From Bacteroidota bacterium (GTDB lineage: Bacteria > Bacteroidota > Ignavibacteria > UBA10030 > UBA6906): a stretch of 64,000 nucleotides of DNA. The stretch lies in the NCBI GenBank assembly GCA_030835135.1, contig JAUQWO010000056.1, positions 1 through 64,000 of the forward strand. Direction: 5' to 3'. Each line of letters opens with the position of its first letter. The first letter of the stretch is position 1. Shown here one piece after another: positions 8,323 to 17,219 of the stretch. Position numbers and translations under genes: made by a program. The notes beneath the pieces were generated by a model. That model worked only from the letters and a program-made list of their open reading frames with translations, was not told the origin of the DNA and did no database searches.

Positions 8323-9633
8323 TCATTCTCTTCCCCGCTCCCCGCGGCCCTCTTCCAGCCGGCGAATGCAGTTGATCAACCCCCGCGAGGTGTGGTAGTT
8401 GCATTTCCAGATCGAAGCCTTCGGCGAGGTAGCAACGGCCGGATCACCGTCGGTTCCGCCCCAGTACCACCCGCCGTTCACCGGGTCGATGACGTACTTC
8501 GTGCAATACGACCACTGGAGGAGGAATTTCTCTGCATACTCACGCGGATCATCCGGAAACAGGTCCGCCATGAGCTGGAGCGTATTCAACGCCTCGATCT
8601 GTCCCCACCATTCCTTGGTCGTCTGGATGACCCTCGGCTGCTCCTCCCCCGCAAAGAGATACCCCCGATCGAAGATGCCTCCGTGTGTGGTGTCCCAACC
8701 GAAGGAGAGGGTGTGATCCGTCATCCGTTTGGCCGCACGGAGCGTGACGGGATCGCGGGGTGCACCGAGGGCATCCGCGGCTTCGAGGAGGAGATACGCG
8801 ACCTCGATGTCATGGCAGAAGGAAATGTGATCAATGCCGACATGCATTTGCCGCACATCCTCCGGGGCATCGCGGAACGATACCGGCGTCCAGTCGGGGG
8901 CAAAGAACAGTTGCAGCGATCCCGAAGGCAACGTGATCCTGTCCCTCACCAGGAACAGGAGCTCCTGCAATCGCTGCCGGACGAGCGGATGGGGCCACAC
9001 GCGATAGAGCTCAGCAAAGGCCTCGAGAAGATGGATGCTCGAGTTCTGGTCCTTCGGCGGTACGTCAAATCCTTCCCGAAGAGGTTCGCCTTCGCGCGTC
9101 AGAAACTGGAAATACCCGCCATGGACGGGATCGTAGCTGTGGGTTTCCAGCCATGAAAATGTCTTCTTCGCCAGGGCCAGAGACGCCGTGTTGCCTGTCG
9201 CACGATAGTGTGCGGCCAGGCCATAGACGGCGAAGGCGTTCCCATAGGCCCGCTTCACGATGCGCCCTTCTTCGCGCAGCGGACTCCCCATTCTGTCAAC
9301 AAGCCAGTAGAAGCCTCCGCACTCCTGGTCCCACAGTACGTCGGTAAGGAACCGGACGCCGTGCGTGGCAACGTCCTGAAGCACGGTGTCCCCTCCAGAG
9401 AACAACAAGGCATTCGAGGCAGCCCAGATATGACGGGCCTGCGTGACGATCATCTTGTTCTGGGGGCCCTCGACCTCCCACCGGGAATTCAAGTCGCTAT
9501 AGAACCCGCCACATGCAGTATCGATGGATACCGGATACCAGCACTGGAATTCACGATCCAGACAAGAGCGCAACTCGCCACGAATGCCGGGGATGCTGAG
9601 GGGGTCTGAAGCGCAGGCAGCTGGACTGGACAT
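8323..9633 (-). CDS. N-acylglucosamine 2-epimerase family: cellobiose/mannobiose 2-epimerase
   Basis: 436 residues from the ATG at 9633; a start at 9723 would add 30 residues that look unlike the family. No signal peptide, so cytoplasmic. Family marks are visible in order: QNKMIVTQARHIWAASNA, RAYGNAFAVYGLA, HLLEAFAELYRVW, CHDIEVAYLLLEA and KEWWGQIEALNT, which supply the His/Glu/Trp set of the (alpha/alpha)6 active site. Characterised cellobiose 2-epimerases (about 400 residues) invert C2 of the reducing sugar in beta-1,4 disaccharides and turn mannobiose into mannosylglucose, the GH130 substrate. The GH130 gene at 23253-24473 supports that role; a monosaccharide epimerase is the alternative. 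Confidence 0.85.
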   Translation of the reverse strand: MSSPAACASDPLSIPGIRGELRSCLDREFQCWYPVSIDTACGGFYSDLNSRWEVEGPQNKMIVTQARHIWAASNALLFSGGDTVLQDVATHGVRFLTDVLWDQECGGFYWLVDRMGSPLREEGRIVKRAYGNAFAVYGLAAHYRATGNTASLALAKKTFSWLETHSYDPVHGGYFQFLTREGEPLREGFDVPPKDQNSSIHLLEAFAELYRVWPHPLVRQRLQELLFLVRDRITLPSGSLQLFFAPDWTPVSFRDAPEDVRQMHVGIDHISFCHDIEVAYLLLEAADALGAPRDPVTLRAAKRMTDHTLSFGWDTTHGGIFDRGYLFAGEEQPRVIQTTKEWWGQIEALNTLQLMADLFPDDPREYAEKFLLQWSYCTKYVIDPVNGGWYWGGTDGDPAVATSPKASIWKCNYHTSRGLINCIRRLEEGRGERGRE

Positions 9634-9751
9634 GGCGGGCCCCGGGAGTAGTATCAGCGGATCGAATGGCGGGCCCATCCGCAGGCCCATTGTATCGGCA
9701 GTGCGATCATGTGATCCCGGCATGGGACCGCAGACAAGATAACCAGAGAAA

Positions 9752-9791
9752 CAGAGGGACGCAAAGTCCAGTGGCCTTTGCGTCCCCTCTG
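9752..9791 (-). terminator. Long hairpin downstream of the beta-helix gene
   Basis: Arms 9752-9766 and 9776-9791 (CAGAGGGACGCAAAG against CTTTGCGTCCCCTCTG, one bulge) with a 9-base loop, 23 bases after the stop of the T9SS protein. No strong U-run follows. It may separate the TonB/beta-helix transcript from the epimerase-sensor genes or trim read-through. Confidence 0.6.
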
Positions 9792-9813
9792 TATGATCGG
9801 TACGGCTGCCGCG

Positions 9814-12459
9814 TTACTTCAAGAGGAGCATTTTCTTGTTCGAGACGAAGCTGCCTGCTTCAAGACGATAGAAGTACACGCCCGAGGCGAGGTTCCGTCC
9901 GGAGAAGACATACGTGTGGGCACCCGCCCCGAGATTGCCATTCACCAGATTGCCCACTTCCTGTCCGAGCAGGTTGTAGATGATCAGTTTCACCGCCGAC
10001 GCCTTCGCGAGACTGAACGAGATGGTCGTCGAGGGGTTGAACGGATTGGGATAGTTCTGATGGAGGGCATACGTGGAAGGCATATCTCCATCGTCCACGC
10101 CGGTCACCGCTGTTTCTTTGATGAGCTGGATATAGTCGATCTTCACGTTCGAGCCGCTCAGGGTATAGGAGTGCGCCCCTGCGGTCAACGCGAATCCCGC
10201 CGAGTACACGTCGTTGCCCGTCGAATCCGTGCCACCCGTCGACTTCGACTTGAACGGCAGCGTCGGCGTCACGATCGTGCTTGCACCCTCTTTGATCGTC
10301 AACGGAGCGCCGGCGCCCGAGAGGTTCTGCCCGAAGACCCGGAAGTGGTACGTTCCGGCCTCGGTCGGATTCACCGTGAACGTCATCGATCCGTTGGAGC
10401 CAAGATCCACGAATTTGAAGCCCGATGCGACCCAGTTCACGCCTTCGGCACCCGGTGTGACGAGAACCGGCACCGCTTCGGGGGCCATCAGCTTCAGGGT
10501 ATCCGTCGTTCCATTCCGGATCAGATCGATCTCTGCGAAACGGACCTGACCCCAGCCGCCGCCCACGACGCCGATCGTATGTGTTCCGGCAGACAGCGTG
10601 AAGAGAGTCGTAGCAGAGCTGCCGAACGGGGACACGAGCTGAACCGAATCAGCAACGATCGGCACCCAGATCCACTGATCCGTCGGCTGACCGGCGGCCG
10701 GACCGAGGTCGGGGGCGACCACGAACTGTCCCCATCCGCGAGCTCTGTCAACGAACTGGCTGCCGTCGATGGCCAGGCACGGACCGCTCATGCTGCGGCC
10801 TGTCTCGTGGATGAGCCAGCGCGTATCATAGAGACCTGCGGTCGCGATATTCACTGTCCAGGTGATCGAGCCGCTGCCATTGTAGTCGAAGAATGTGAGT
10901 CCCTGGGTCGACTTTGTGCTTGCCGGGGAGTTTACGGTTGCATTCTCGGCCTCGATATTGGAGACCAGATTGGTGACAACGACCTGGCCCGCAAGGCCTT
11001 CGAGCGTGGCAACCCGCTGCGCCTGATTGGCGAGGAACTGAGCCTTCATTGCCGGGAACCAGTTGAGGTCACCGATCGGCAGGCCGTCCGACGCGGCGGT
11101 CATGAGTCCCGCATCCGTATAAGCGAAATTCTCCGGAAGCGGCCAGGTGTAGTCCGTCCAGGCCGAATTCTGATGATACACGTACTGGGCTCCCGGGGTC
11201 TGATTCGCACGGAGGGTTCGGATCGAGGCCCACATCGAATCGATCATCGAGCCGCTCGATGTCAGGTGTTGCGGCTTCTGCCAGTTCACATCGTTCAGGG
11301 GGTTCGCCATCCCTGCCGGATACGAGCCCATCCAGACCGTGTCGGCGATATACATATGGAAGCCGCCGGCAACGCCGTACAGGTCCGCGAAGTCAAGCTT
11401 GGAGATCGGGTCGAGGAATTGCGCGCGCTTGACGCCATCGGTGGCATACAGCGCAGTGAAACGGGGATCGAGATACGCATAGTTCTTTGCGATCACGATG
11501 CGACGTGCCTCGTTCGGCACGCCGTAGACGGACGGCAGGGTGCCGATCGAGAACAGGCCGTTGTACGTCTGACGCGGATCGCGCCCGGTCGCTGTCAGGT
11601 CCGCCGTTCCTTCGCCCTGCCAGAATCCGTCGATGATCAGATTGTTCCCGATGTACGCATTCTGCCACCAGTTCCCCTGGGTCAGCTGCCGGCCGCATTC
11701 CACGATCGTATTGTGGTTGAAGCGGACGTACTTCGCGGACCCGCCTTCGATCTGTATCACGAAGCAGCCGAGGTTGAAGAACGTATTGTTCTCGACGATC
11801 ACTTCCTCCTGATCGGCCCAGATGGAGATGCCACGGCCGGTCCACTGCTGCGTGATCGGACGTTCCACGAGATTCCGCATGGTGTTGTTGAAGTAGTGGA
11901 TCGTGTTGCCCGAGCCCGTGAACGCGATCGGTGCGAAGTTCGATTGTTCGATGATACACCCATCGATGAGGAAGGTCGAGTTGTTCGCGGTCATCGTAAT
12001 GAACTGATAATTGTTGGACTGCGAACCGTCGTCCCAGCGCCCCGAAATGTACAGCCCCTTCAGGGTTACATCGTCGAATCCCGTGATCATGCGTCCGTCA
12101 GGGTTGCTCCCACCCGCCGTCGAGTGCATTTGGATGAGCGGCGGATTCTTGATATAGTCGCTGGGGTCGCCGGCCTCGCCCACAAGGCGAAGCGGGAACG
12201 TGGTGCCGTTCTGGATGTTCTCGATGCGGTTGGCCAACCAGTAGATGCCGCCCTGCTGCAGCTTGTAGACGCGGTTCAGGTTCTTCCGCGCTCCGTTCGC
12301 GAGGGTATCGCCAAGCACGACATTCCGCAGGGTATCGATGACGGGATCCGAACCGTTCTGCGTCCATGGAACGAGCAGGGTATCCTGTGCAACGGCCAGC
12401 GGACCGAGCAACGCAAGGAGGGACAACACGGCAAGCAGCAACGTATGTTTGGGCTTCAT
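9814..12459 (-). CDS. Secreted right-handed beta-helix protein with CBM-like domains and T9SS sorting tail
   Basis: 881 residues with a signal peptide (MKPKHTLLLAVLSLLALLGPLAVAQ). Residues about 50-330 contain parallel beta-helix rungs typical of polysaccharide lyases and related proteins (repeated short strands with N and F/I ladders, such as NNTFFNLGCFVIQ and FNHNTIVECG). Two beta-sandwich segments follow (about 500-780; ITWTVNIATAGLYDTRWL and MTFTVNPTEAGTYHFRVFG), resembling CBM35/CBM6 modules. The end (YPNPFNPSTTI to NKKMLLLK) is a type A T9SS sorting domain, so the protein should reach the cell surface. No lyase catalytic residues can be named. It follows the TonB receptor by 68 bases. 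Confidence 0.82.
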   Translation of the reverse strand: MKPKHTLLLAVLSLLALLGPLAVAQDTLLVPWTQNGSDPVIDTLRNVVLGDTLANGARKNLNRVYKLQQGGIYWLANRIENIQNGTTFPLRLVGEAGDPSDYIKNPPLIQMHSTAGGSNPDGRMITGFDDVTLKGLYISGRWDDGSQSNNYQFITMTANNSTFLIDGCIIEQSNFAPIAFTGSGNTIHYFNNTMRNLVERPITQQWTGRGISIWADQEEVIVENNTFFNLGCFVIQIEGGSAKYVRFNHNTIVECGRQLTQGNWWQNAYIGNNLIIDGFWQGEGTADLTATGRDPRQTYNGLFSIGTLPSVYGVPNEARRIVIAKNYAYLDPRFTALYATDGVKRAQFLDPISKLDFADLYGVAGGFHMYIADTVWMGSYPAGMANPLNDVNWQKPQHLTSSGSMIDSMWASIRTLRANQTPGAQYVYHQNSAWTDYTWPLPENFAYTDAGLMTAASDGLPIGDLNWFPAMKAQFLANQAQRVATLEGLAGQVVVTNLVSNIEAENATVNSPASTKSTQGLTFFDYNGSGSITWTVNIATAGLYDTRWLIHETGRSMSGPCLAIDGSQFVDRARGWGQFVVAPDLGPAAGQPTDQWIWVPIVADSVQLVSPFGSSATTLFTLSAGTHTIGVVGGGWGQVRFAEIDLIRNGTTDTLKLMAPEAVPVLVTPGAEGVNWVASGFKFVDLGSNGSMTFTVNPTEAGTYHFRVFGQNLSGAGAPLTIKEGASTIVTPTLPFKSKSTGGTDSTGNDVYSAGFALTAGAHSYTLSGSNVKIDYIQLIKETAVTGVDDGDMPSTYALHQNYPNPFNPSTTISFSLAKASAVKLIIYNLLGQEVGNLVNGNLGAGAHTYVFSGRNLASGVYFYRLEAGSFVSNKKMLLLK

Positions 12460-12527
12460 AACGCTCCTCCGGGTGAATGTATGAGAGATGTGCAGCTTGA
12501 ACTACGACACTCGATGCATCAGAGCTT

Positions 12528-15521
12528 CTATAATGAAAAGCGAACACCGACATCCATGGTGAATCCGTAATATTCCTGGTACGTGGGGTACAGCAACGTG
12601 TACCCTTCGTGGGTCTGATCGTGACGGTTGTTGAGGTTGTTCAAGTTGGCGTAGACCTGCAGTCCCCAGCCGATCTTCTGCTGCAGCGCAACGTCGAACC
12701 GTGAGTAGGCCTCGGTGTAGGAATCATATTCGGGCTTGTTCGCCAGGAACGTTGTCCGGCCGGACTGGTACAAATAGATGAGCCGGGCGGAGAAACCCTC
12801 GTAGTCGTACCCGAAGCTCACGTTCACCGTATGCCCGGGCTGGTCCGGCATCGTGGCGAACTGCGAGTACTGGATGAGCGCATTGCGATACAAGGGCGGA
12901 CGGTGGCCGGGGATCAGGATGTTCGTCGGGATGACGGAGAAATAGTCCTTATAGGTCTGTGACCAGACCCGCGAATAATTGACGTTGAGCACGATCCCCT
13001 TGAACACGGAGGGGAGATACCAGAAATGCGTTTGCCACTCGACCTCGAATCCTTTGTAGATGGCCCGTGCCGCGTTGTTCGTATAGGTATCAAGCTGGAA
13101 ACTGTTCGCCGCCAACCAGTTGTTCGGGATATTCAACCCTTCCGGCAACGGGATCCCGGGATCATCCGATGACTGGGGCTGCTTGTAGTAGATGGTCGAC
13201 TGCATGATCAGGTCGTACACATCCTTGTAGAAGCCTGCCACCGAGAGGAGGCCGATGTCATTGTTGAACACGGAGATCGATGCATCCCAATTGTACGAGC
13301 GCGCCGGTTTCAGCAGCGAGTTCGCCGCCCGACAGTAGTTGTTGTTGCTGTTCATCGACGTGATCGGCGCATACATCATGTAGTCCGGCAGCGTCAGTGT
13401 CTCCGTCCGCGCGAGCCGTATCTTCAGCCAATCGGTCGGCGCAACGATCAGGTGCACCATCGGGAGGACGAAGTGATTGTCGCGTTCGACGTACAGATAC
13501 TGCAGATCCGTCGGGTCCTGCTCGATATTGCTCACCTTCACGTCCCGGAACACCTGCCCGTGATAGGCCGAGGAATACCGCTCGTAGCGCACACCAGGGA
13601 TGAGGGTCACCAGATCGGTGAACTTGAGCTCGGTCATGAGGTAGGCCGCCTGATACCGTTCCGTCCCGGCATAGTCCCTCCCCAGGCTGCCAACGCCGTA
13701 ATACTTCCACTCACTGGTCCCGCTCATCGCATTCGTGAACTTGTTGAGGAGATCCAGGTCGGCGATCATTTTCTGCGGCCAGTTCCCGTCCAGGAAATTC
13801 GACCGGCTATATCCGGGATCCAGGAATCGCGTGATCGGCAGCACGCCATACGTACGGGTCAGCGTGGAATCGGCGGCCCAATTGTAATCCTCCGGGTACA
13901 TCGCGGCCGCACGTCGCAGCGCTGCCGTCAATGCCGCACTCACGGATCCGCTCCCTCCGTACTGAAGACCGTCCCGCCCCCACTGCGTTTCGTCATTCCG
14001 GCGGTCGAGCCAGCGGCAGGTACCGCCGACCTGCAGATACCCGGTCAACTCTTCATTCAGCCGGAAGGGCATCTGAATGTTCAATTGCACGGAATTCTGA
14101 TACTCCCAGCGTTTCGTCGAGTTGATGTACGCGGACTGGAATCCGGTATGAGCGGAATCGATGGTCTCGAGTTGCGGAAGGTCGAACGGCGGCGTGAACA
14201 TGGACGCTCCTGCAAAGGCAGCATTCTCCTGAGCGAAACTCCACACACGATGGTCGGGATCGTCGTTCGCCGTCCCGGCCCGCGAGAGTGTCATGTCGTA
14301 CTTGAACAGGTCGAAATCCTGTTTCACCCCGAAGGAGACCGTGAAGACATTCGTCCTGGCCTTCGACTGCTCGAACTGGTAGTAGTGCGAGTTGTGCTCG
14401 GCGTCAGGCTGGTCGATCCGCAGCGTCGCATTCGGCTCGAGCTGGTTGAAGAACCCGTTCGCGCTCAACTTGCCGAAGGGGATCGCATAATCCAGCAACA
14501 GACTCCCCCCCGCCCGCTTCCGGATGATCGCTTCATCCCGCAACGTCACTCCCTGCAGACCCGGGGTCTGTTGTCCATTGATATCATGTGCCGTGTACGA
14601 AGCGGAGAACTTGTCCGCGGAACGGTTGTACCGGTCCGCGTTGATGCTCGCTATCACGCCAAGATCACCGTCGAGGAAGCGCTGCCCCCAGTTCCCCGTG
14701 AAGGCATAGTTCCCCAGGTCATCGTGGATGCGGTTGTATCCCGCCTGCGCGGAGAGGTTGACGATCATCTCCGCCGGCGCTTCCTTCAGCTTCAGATCCA
14801 CCGTACCTCCGAGCGCGGAAGCCTCCATATCGGGGGTGTTCGCCTTCTTCAGTTCAATCCCATCCAGGATGTTGGAGGAGACAAGCGAGAGGTCCACGCT
14901 GCGGTCGTCACCACCCGTCGCCGGCAACGGCACACCGTTGACCGTCACGGCATTGTACTTCGGCGAGAGGCCGCGGATCACCACACTGCTTGCCTCGCCG
15001 TTCGACCGGTTGATCGCGACGCCCGGCAGACGACCGATGGATTCGGCCGCATTCACATCCGGAAGCTCCTTGATGCGCGCACCGGACACCACGTTGCTGA
15101 TGGTATTCGAACTGAGCTGCTGATTGATGGCACCGTTCTGGCCCTGTGCCTGTGCGGTGATCACCACGGTCTCCCCTTCGATCACCTGTGCCTTCAATCG
15201 AAAGCTCACGTCCACCGCCGACCCTGCGCTCACCGTCGTCGTGGTCACTTCATCGGCGTATCCGATGTACGACGCCTTCACTTTGCAGACCCCGGCCGGC
15301 ACCGCATGGATCACATACGACCCATCCAGATTCGTCGCCGCGCCAAGACTCGTCCCCACCACCACCACATGCGCTCCGGGCAGCGGATCGCCGGTGTGCC
15401 TGTCAAGGATCTTTCCTTTCACGGTCCCCGATCCCTGACCGAAGGCAGGCAGACCGACCGCCAGTACGAGGACGCAGACGAGAACCACTCTCCGGGGGAT
15501 CAGTAGCAGATGCACACTCAT
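12528..15521 (-). CDS. TonB-dependent outer-membrane receptor with carboxypeptidase-like domain
   Basis: 997 residues from the ATG at 15521, which has a GAGGA ribosome site 8 bases upstream and a following signal peptide (ending LPAFGQ). Then come a carboxypeptidase-regulatory-like domain (about 30-115; GKILDRHTGDPLPGAHVVVVGTS), a plug (about 120-260; LPDVNAAESIGRLPGV, GTVDLKLKEAP) and a 22-strand-type barrel ending in GVRFSL. The plug wording resembles the Xanthomonas/Caulobacter receptor subfamily used for plant oligosaccharides rather than SusC, and no SusD gene is near. It probably imports mannan- or glucan-derived oligosaccharides. It is divergent from the GH5-GH94-GH5 unit. Confidence 0.9.
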   Translation of the reverse strand: MSVHLLLIPRRVVLVCVLVLAVGLPAFGQGSGTVKGKILDRHTGDPLPGAHVVVVGTSLGAATNLDGSYVIHAVPAGVCKVKASYIGYADEVTTTTVSAGSAVDVSFRLKAQVIEGETVVITAQAQGQNGAINQQLSSNTISNVVSGARIKELPDVNAAESIGRLPGVAINRSNGEASSVVIRGLSPKYNAVTVNGVPLPATGGDDRSVDLSLVSSNILDGIELKKANTPDMEASALGGTVDLKLKEAPAEMIVNLSAQAGYNRIHDDLGNYAFTGNWGQRFLDGDLGVIASINADRYNRSADKFSASYTAHDINGQQTPGLQGVTLRDEAIIRKRAGGSLLLDYAIPFGKLSANGFFNQLEPNATLRIDQPDAEHNSHYYQFEQSKARTNVFTVSFGVKQDFDLFKYDMTLSRAGTANDDPDHRVWSFAQENAAFAGASMFTPPFDLPQLETIDSAHTGFQSAYINSTKRWEYQNSVQLNIQMPFRLNEELTGYLQVGGTCRWLDRRNDETQWGRDGLQYGGSGSVSAALTAALRRAAAMYPEDYNWAADSTLTRTYGVLPITRFLDPGYSRSNFLDGNWPQKMIADLDLLNKFTNAMSGTSEWKYYGVGSLGRDYAGTERYQAAYLMTELKFTDLVTLIPGVRYERYSSAYHGQVFRDVKVSNIEQDPTDLQYLYVERDNHFVLPMVHLIVAPTDWLKIRLARTETLTLPDYMMYAPITSMNSNNNYCRAANSLLKPARSYNWDASISVFNNDIGLLSVAGFYKDVYDLIMQSTIYYKQPQSSDDPGIPLPEGLNIPNNWLAANSFQLDTYTNNAARAIYKGFEVEWQTHFWYLPSVFKGIVLNVNYSRVWSQTYKDYFSVIPTNILIPGHRPPLYRNALIQYSQFATMPDQPGHTVNVSFGYDYEGFSARLIYLYQSGRTTFLANKPEYDSYTEAYSRFDVALQQKIGWGLQVYANLNNLNNRHDQTHEGYTLLYPTYQEYYGFTMDVGVRFSL

Positions 15522-15745
15522 GAAATCCTCGCGCTTCTCTGTGATGAATACGGAACGCCGTGCATGGCACACGACCCGCGGCGCATGACGAGACTCAACT
15601 CTGGAAAGATCCCTCCCACTGCAGACTTCTTGTGCGTAGCGACATTGTGCAGACGTTGTTGTGATGGTCCGCGAGCTGCAGGCCATATGGGAAAGTCGGG
15701 GAATACCGGATCGGATCTCCGGCGGGCGTAGCGTCACTTGTATAT

Positions 15746-15761
15746 TCAATCTCAATGCCAA
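15746..15761 (-). promoter_or_regulatory. Possible sigma54-like element for the TonB receptor gene
   Basis: Reading the minus strand: TTGGCAT at 15761-15755, then TTGA at 15749-15746. The -24 part fits the sigma54 consensus well and the spacing is right, but the near-invariant GC of the -12 part is GA. The predicted leader would be about 210 bases. Confidence 0.25.
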
Positions 15762-15871
15762 GTCCCGATCAGCGGGGCGGGGAAATACCTCCCCGAAACA
15801 GAGGAGTTTTCAGGATGTGGCCCGAACCGCGATCGCGATATCGGTCGAGGGAAATATCATTCCAATAAAAA

Positions 15872-15888
15872 GTGATCAAAATGATAAA
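15872..15888. promoter_or_regulatory. Palindromic operator candidate, copy A
   Basis: GTGATCA-AAA-TGATAAA, the same 7-3-7 layout as the element at 26441-26457 (TTTATCA-N3-TGATAAA) with two mismatches in one arm. It sits 48 bases upstream of a sigma54-like element and between two divergent units of the glycan locus. Confidence 0.45.
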
Positions 15889-15936
15889 GACAGACCGGCA
15901 TTTTTCCCCGTTCTGGGGGATTCTGCCCTCCCCCGT

Positions 15937-15953
15937 TGAGAACGCTTTTTGCT
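15937..15953 (+). promoter_or_regulatory. Possible sigma54-like promoter of the GH5-GH94-GH5 unit
   Basis: TGAGAACG-N4-TTGCT: a perfect -12 half and a partial -24 half at correct spacing. It overlaps TACATTTC (15954-15961 region), a -7-like box with no -35 partner, so an activator-dependent housekeeping promoter is the alternative. The leader to the ATG at 16070 would be about 106 bases. Confidence 0.35.
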
Positions 15954-16069
15954 ACATTTCACATGTGTTCTTCCTGCACCCCGGGCACACCGATGTCCCG
16001 ACGTACGGTGTGGGTCGATCCGTACACCCGCATTCCCGCAATTCCATCAGCGACCACAGAGAGGTTCTT

Positions 16070-17149
16070 ATGAAACCGGCAGGCAAATCGATCCTGACCC
16101 TGATACTGTTCTGCGCCACGGTGATGCTCTCTCCCGCACAGCCGAAGGACTACCATGCCTGGTGGCACGATCAGCACGTTGGCGGTCCGGTCGCGGGACC
16201 CGCGTTGTCCGTCCTCCCCTCGATCCGTGTCCACGGGAGCCAATTTGTGAATGAACAAGGCGATACGGTCATCTTCCGCGGCATGGCCATCTCCGATCCG
16301 GACAAGATCGAGCATCAGGGGGAGTGGAACAGCGCGTTGTTCGAGCACGTGAGGGACATGGGTGCGAACATCGTGAGGATCCCCGTTCACCCCATCGCGT
16401 GGCGTGAGCGCACGCCGGCCCGGTATCTGGTCCTTCTCGACCAGGCGATAGAATGGTGTACCCGGCTCGGGATGTATGTCATGATCGACTGGCACTCGAT
16501 CGGGAATCTCGGCATGGAGCTCTATCAGGATCCGATGTACACAACCACCAGGACCGAGACCTACGAGTTCTGGCGGACGATCGCGCGGCATTATCAGGGG
16601 CACCACACCCCGGTTTTTTACGAGATCTTCAATGAGCCCACCCTCTATCGGGGAACGCTCGGTTCCATGGCGTGGAGTGAATGGAAAGTCATCAACGAGA
16701 AGATCATCCGTCTGATCAAGGCCATTGATAGCGAAAAGATACCTCTCGTGGCGGGTCTCGACTGGGCCTACGATCTTACCCCCCTCGCCGATGATCCGTT
16801 GGATGTGGAAGGGATCGCGTATGTCGTTCATCCCTACCCGCATAAACGGACTCCCCCGTATGAGCCCAAATGGGAAGAGAACTTCGGCTTCGCGGTATCG
16901 AGGTACCCCGTGTTCGCAACCGAGTTCAGCTTCACGCTGGGCGATGAGGGGATCAAGGCGAATGGCGCCTACGGCGCTGCGATCGTTGCCTACCTTGAAG
17001 CGAAACGGATGAGCTGGATCGGCTGGGTCTATGACCCGGAATGGACCCCCCGCGTCATCACGTCGTGGAAGACACATGAACTGACCGAGTGCGGGACGTT
17101 CTTCAAGGACGCTATGCAACGCTCCTCCGCGGCACGGAAACGGAAGTGA
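16070..17149 (+). CDS. Secreted GH5-family endo-beta-glycanase (cellulase type)
   Basis: 359 residues from the ATG at 16070, behind the ribosome site AGAGAGG; the signal peptide ends near SPAQP. A single GH5 catalytic domain fills the protein: FRGMAISDP, NIVRIPVHP, MIDWHSIG, Asn188-Glu189-Pro (acid/base), HPYPHK and Glu285 in FATEFSF (nucleophile). The DWHS and HPYPH context resembles bacterial endoglucanases or glucomannanases more than GH5_7 mannanases. No binding module or T9SS tail, so a periplasmic enzyme is likely. It is first in a plus-strand operon with GH94 (70 bases later) and a second GH5. Confidence 0.85.
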   Translation: MKPAGKSILTLILFCATVMLSPAQPKDYHAWWHDQHVGGPVAGPALSVLPSIRVHGSQFVNEQGDTVIFRGMAISDPDKIEHQGEWNSALFEHVRDMGANIVRIPVHPIAWRERTPARYLVLLDQAIEWCTRLGMYVMIDWHSIGNLGMELYQDPMYTTTRTETYEFWRTIARHYQGHHTPVFYEIFNEPTLYRGTLGSMAWSEWKVINEKIIRLIKAIDSEKIPLVAGLDWAYDLTPLADDPLDVEGIAYVVHPYPHKRTPPYEPKWEENFGFAVSRYPVFATEFSFTLGDEGIKANGAYGAAIVAYLEAKRMSWIGWVYDPEWTPRVITSWKTHELTECGTFFKDAMQRSSAARKRK

Positions 17150-17219
17150 GCAGCCCTGGTGTGCACGCCCCACAACGATCCATCGGATCTGGACAGATAT
17201 CCCCGGAAAGAGCATCACT

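Larger units (their letters stand above)
15522..16069. other. 548-bp divergent intergenic region
   Basis: This AT-richer gap lies between the TonB receptor (minus) and the GH5 unit (plus). No gene is seen. It holds the palindrome at 15872-15888 and three weak promoter-like elements, listed separately. No standard sigma70 -35/-10 pair was found on either strand. Confidence 0.7.

Noticed and set aside
9778-12570. 930-codon plus-strand frame opposite the beta-helix gene
   Set aside because: Low-complexity Arg/Glu/Val composition and no ribosome site or domain; the minus-strand T9SS protein explains the region.
13452-15506. 684-codon plus-strand frame opposite the TonB receptor
   Set aside because: Shadow of the receptor gene; no recognisable fold.
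15671-15685. Second GG-N10-GC element upstream of the TonB receptor
   Set aside because: TGGCCTGCAGCTCGC on the minus strand has the spacing but two further mismatches; the element at 15746-15761 has the better -24 half.
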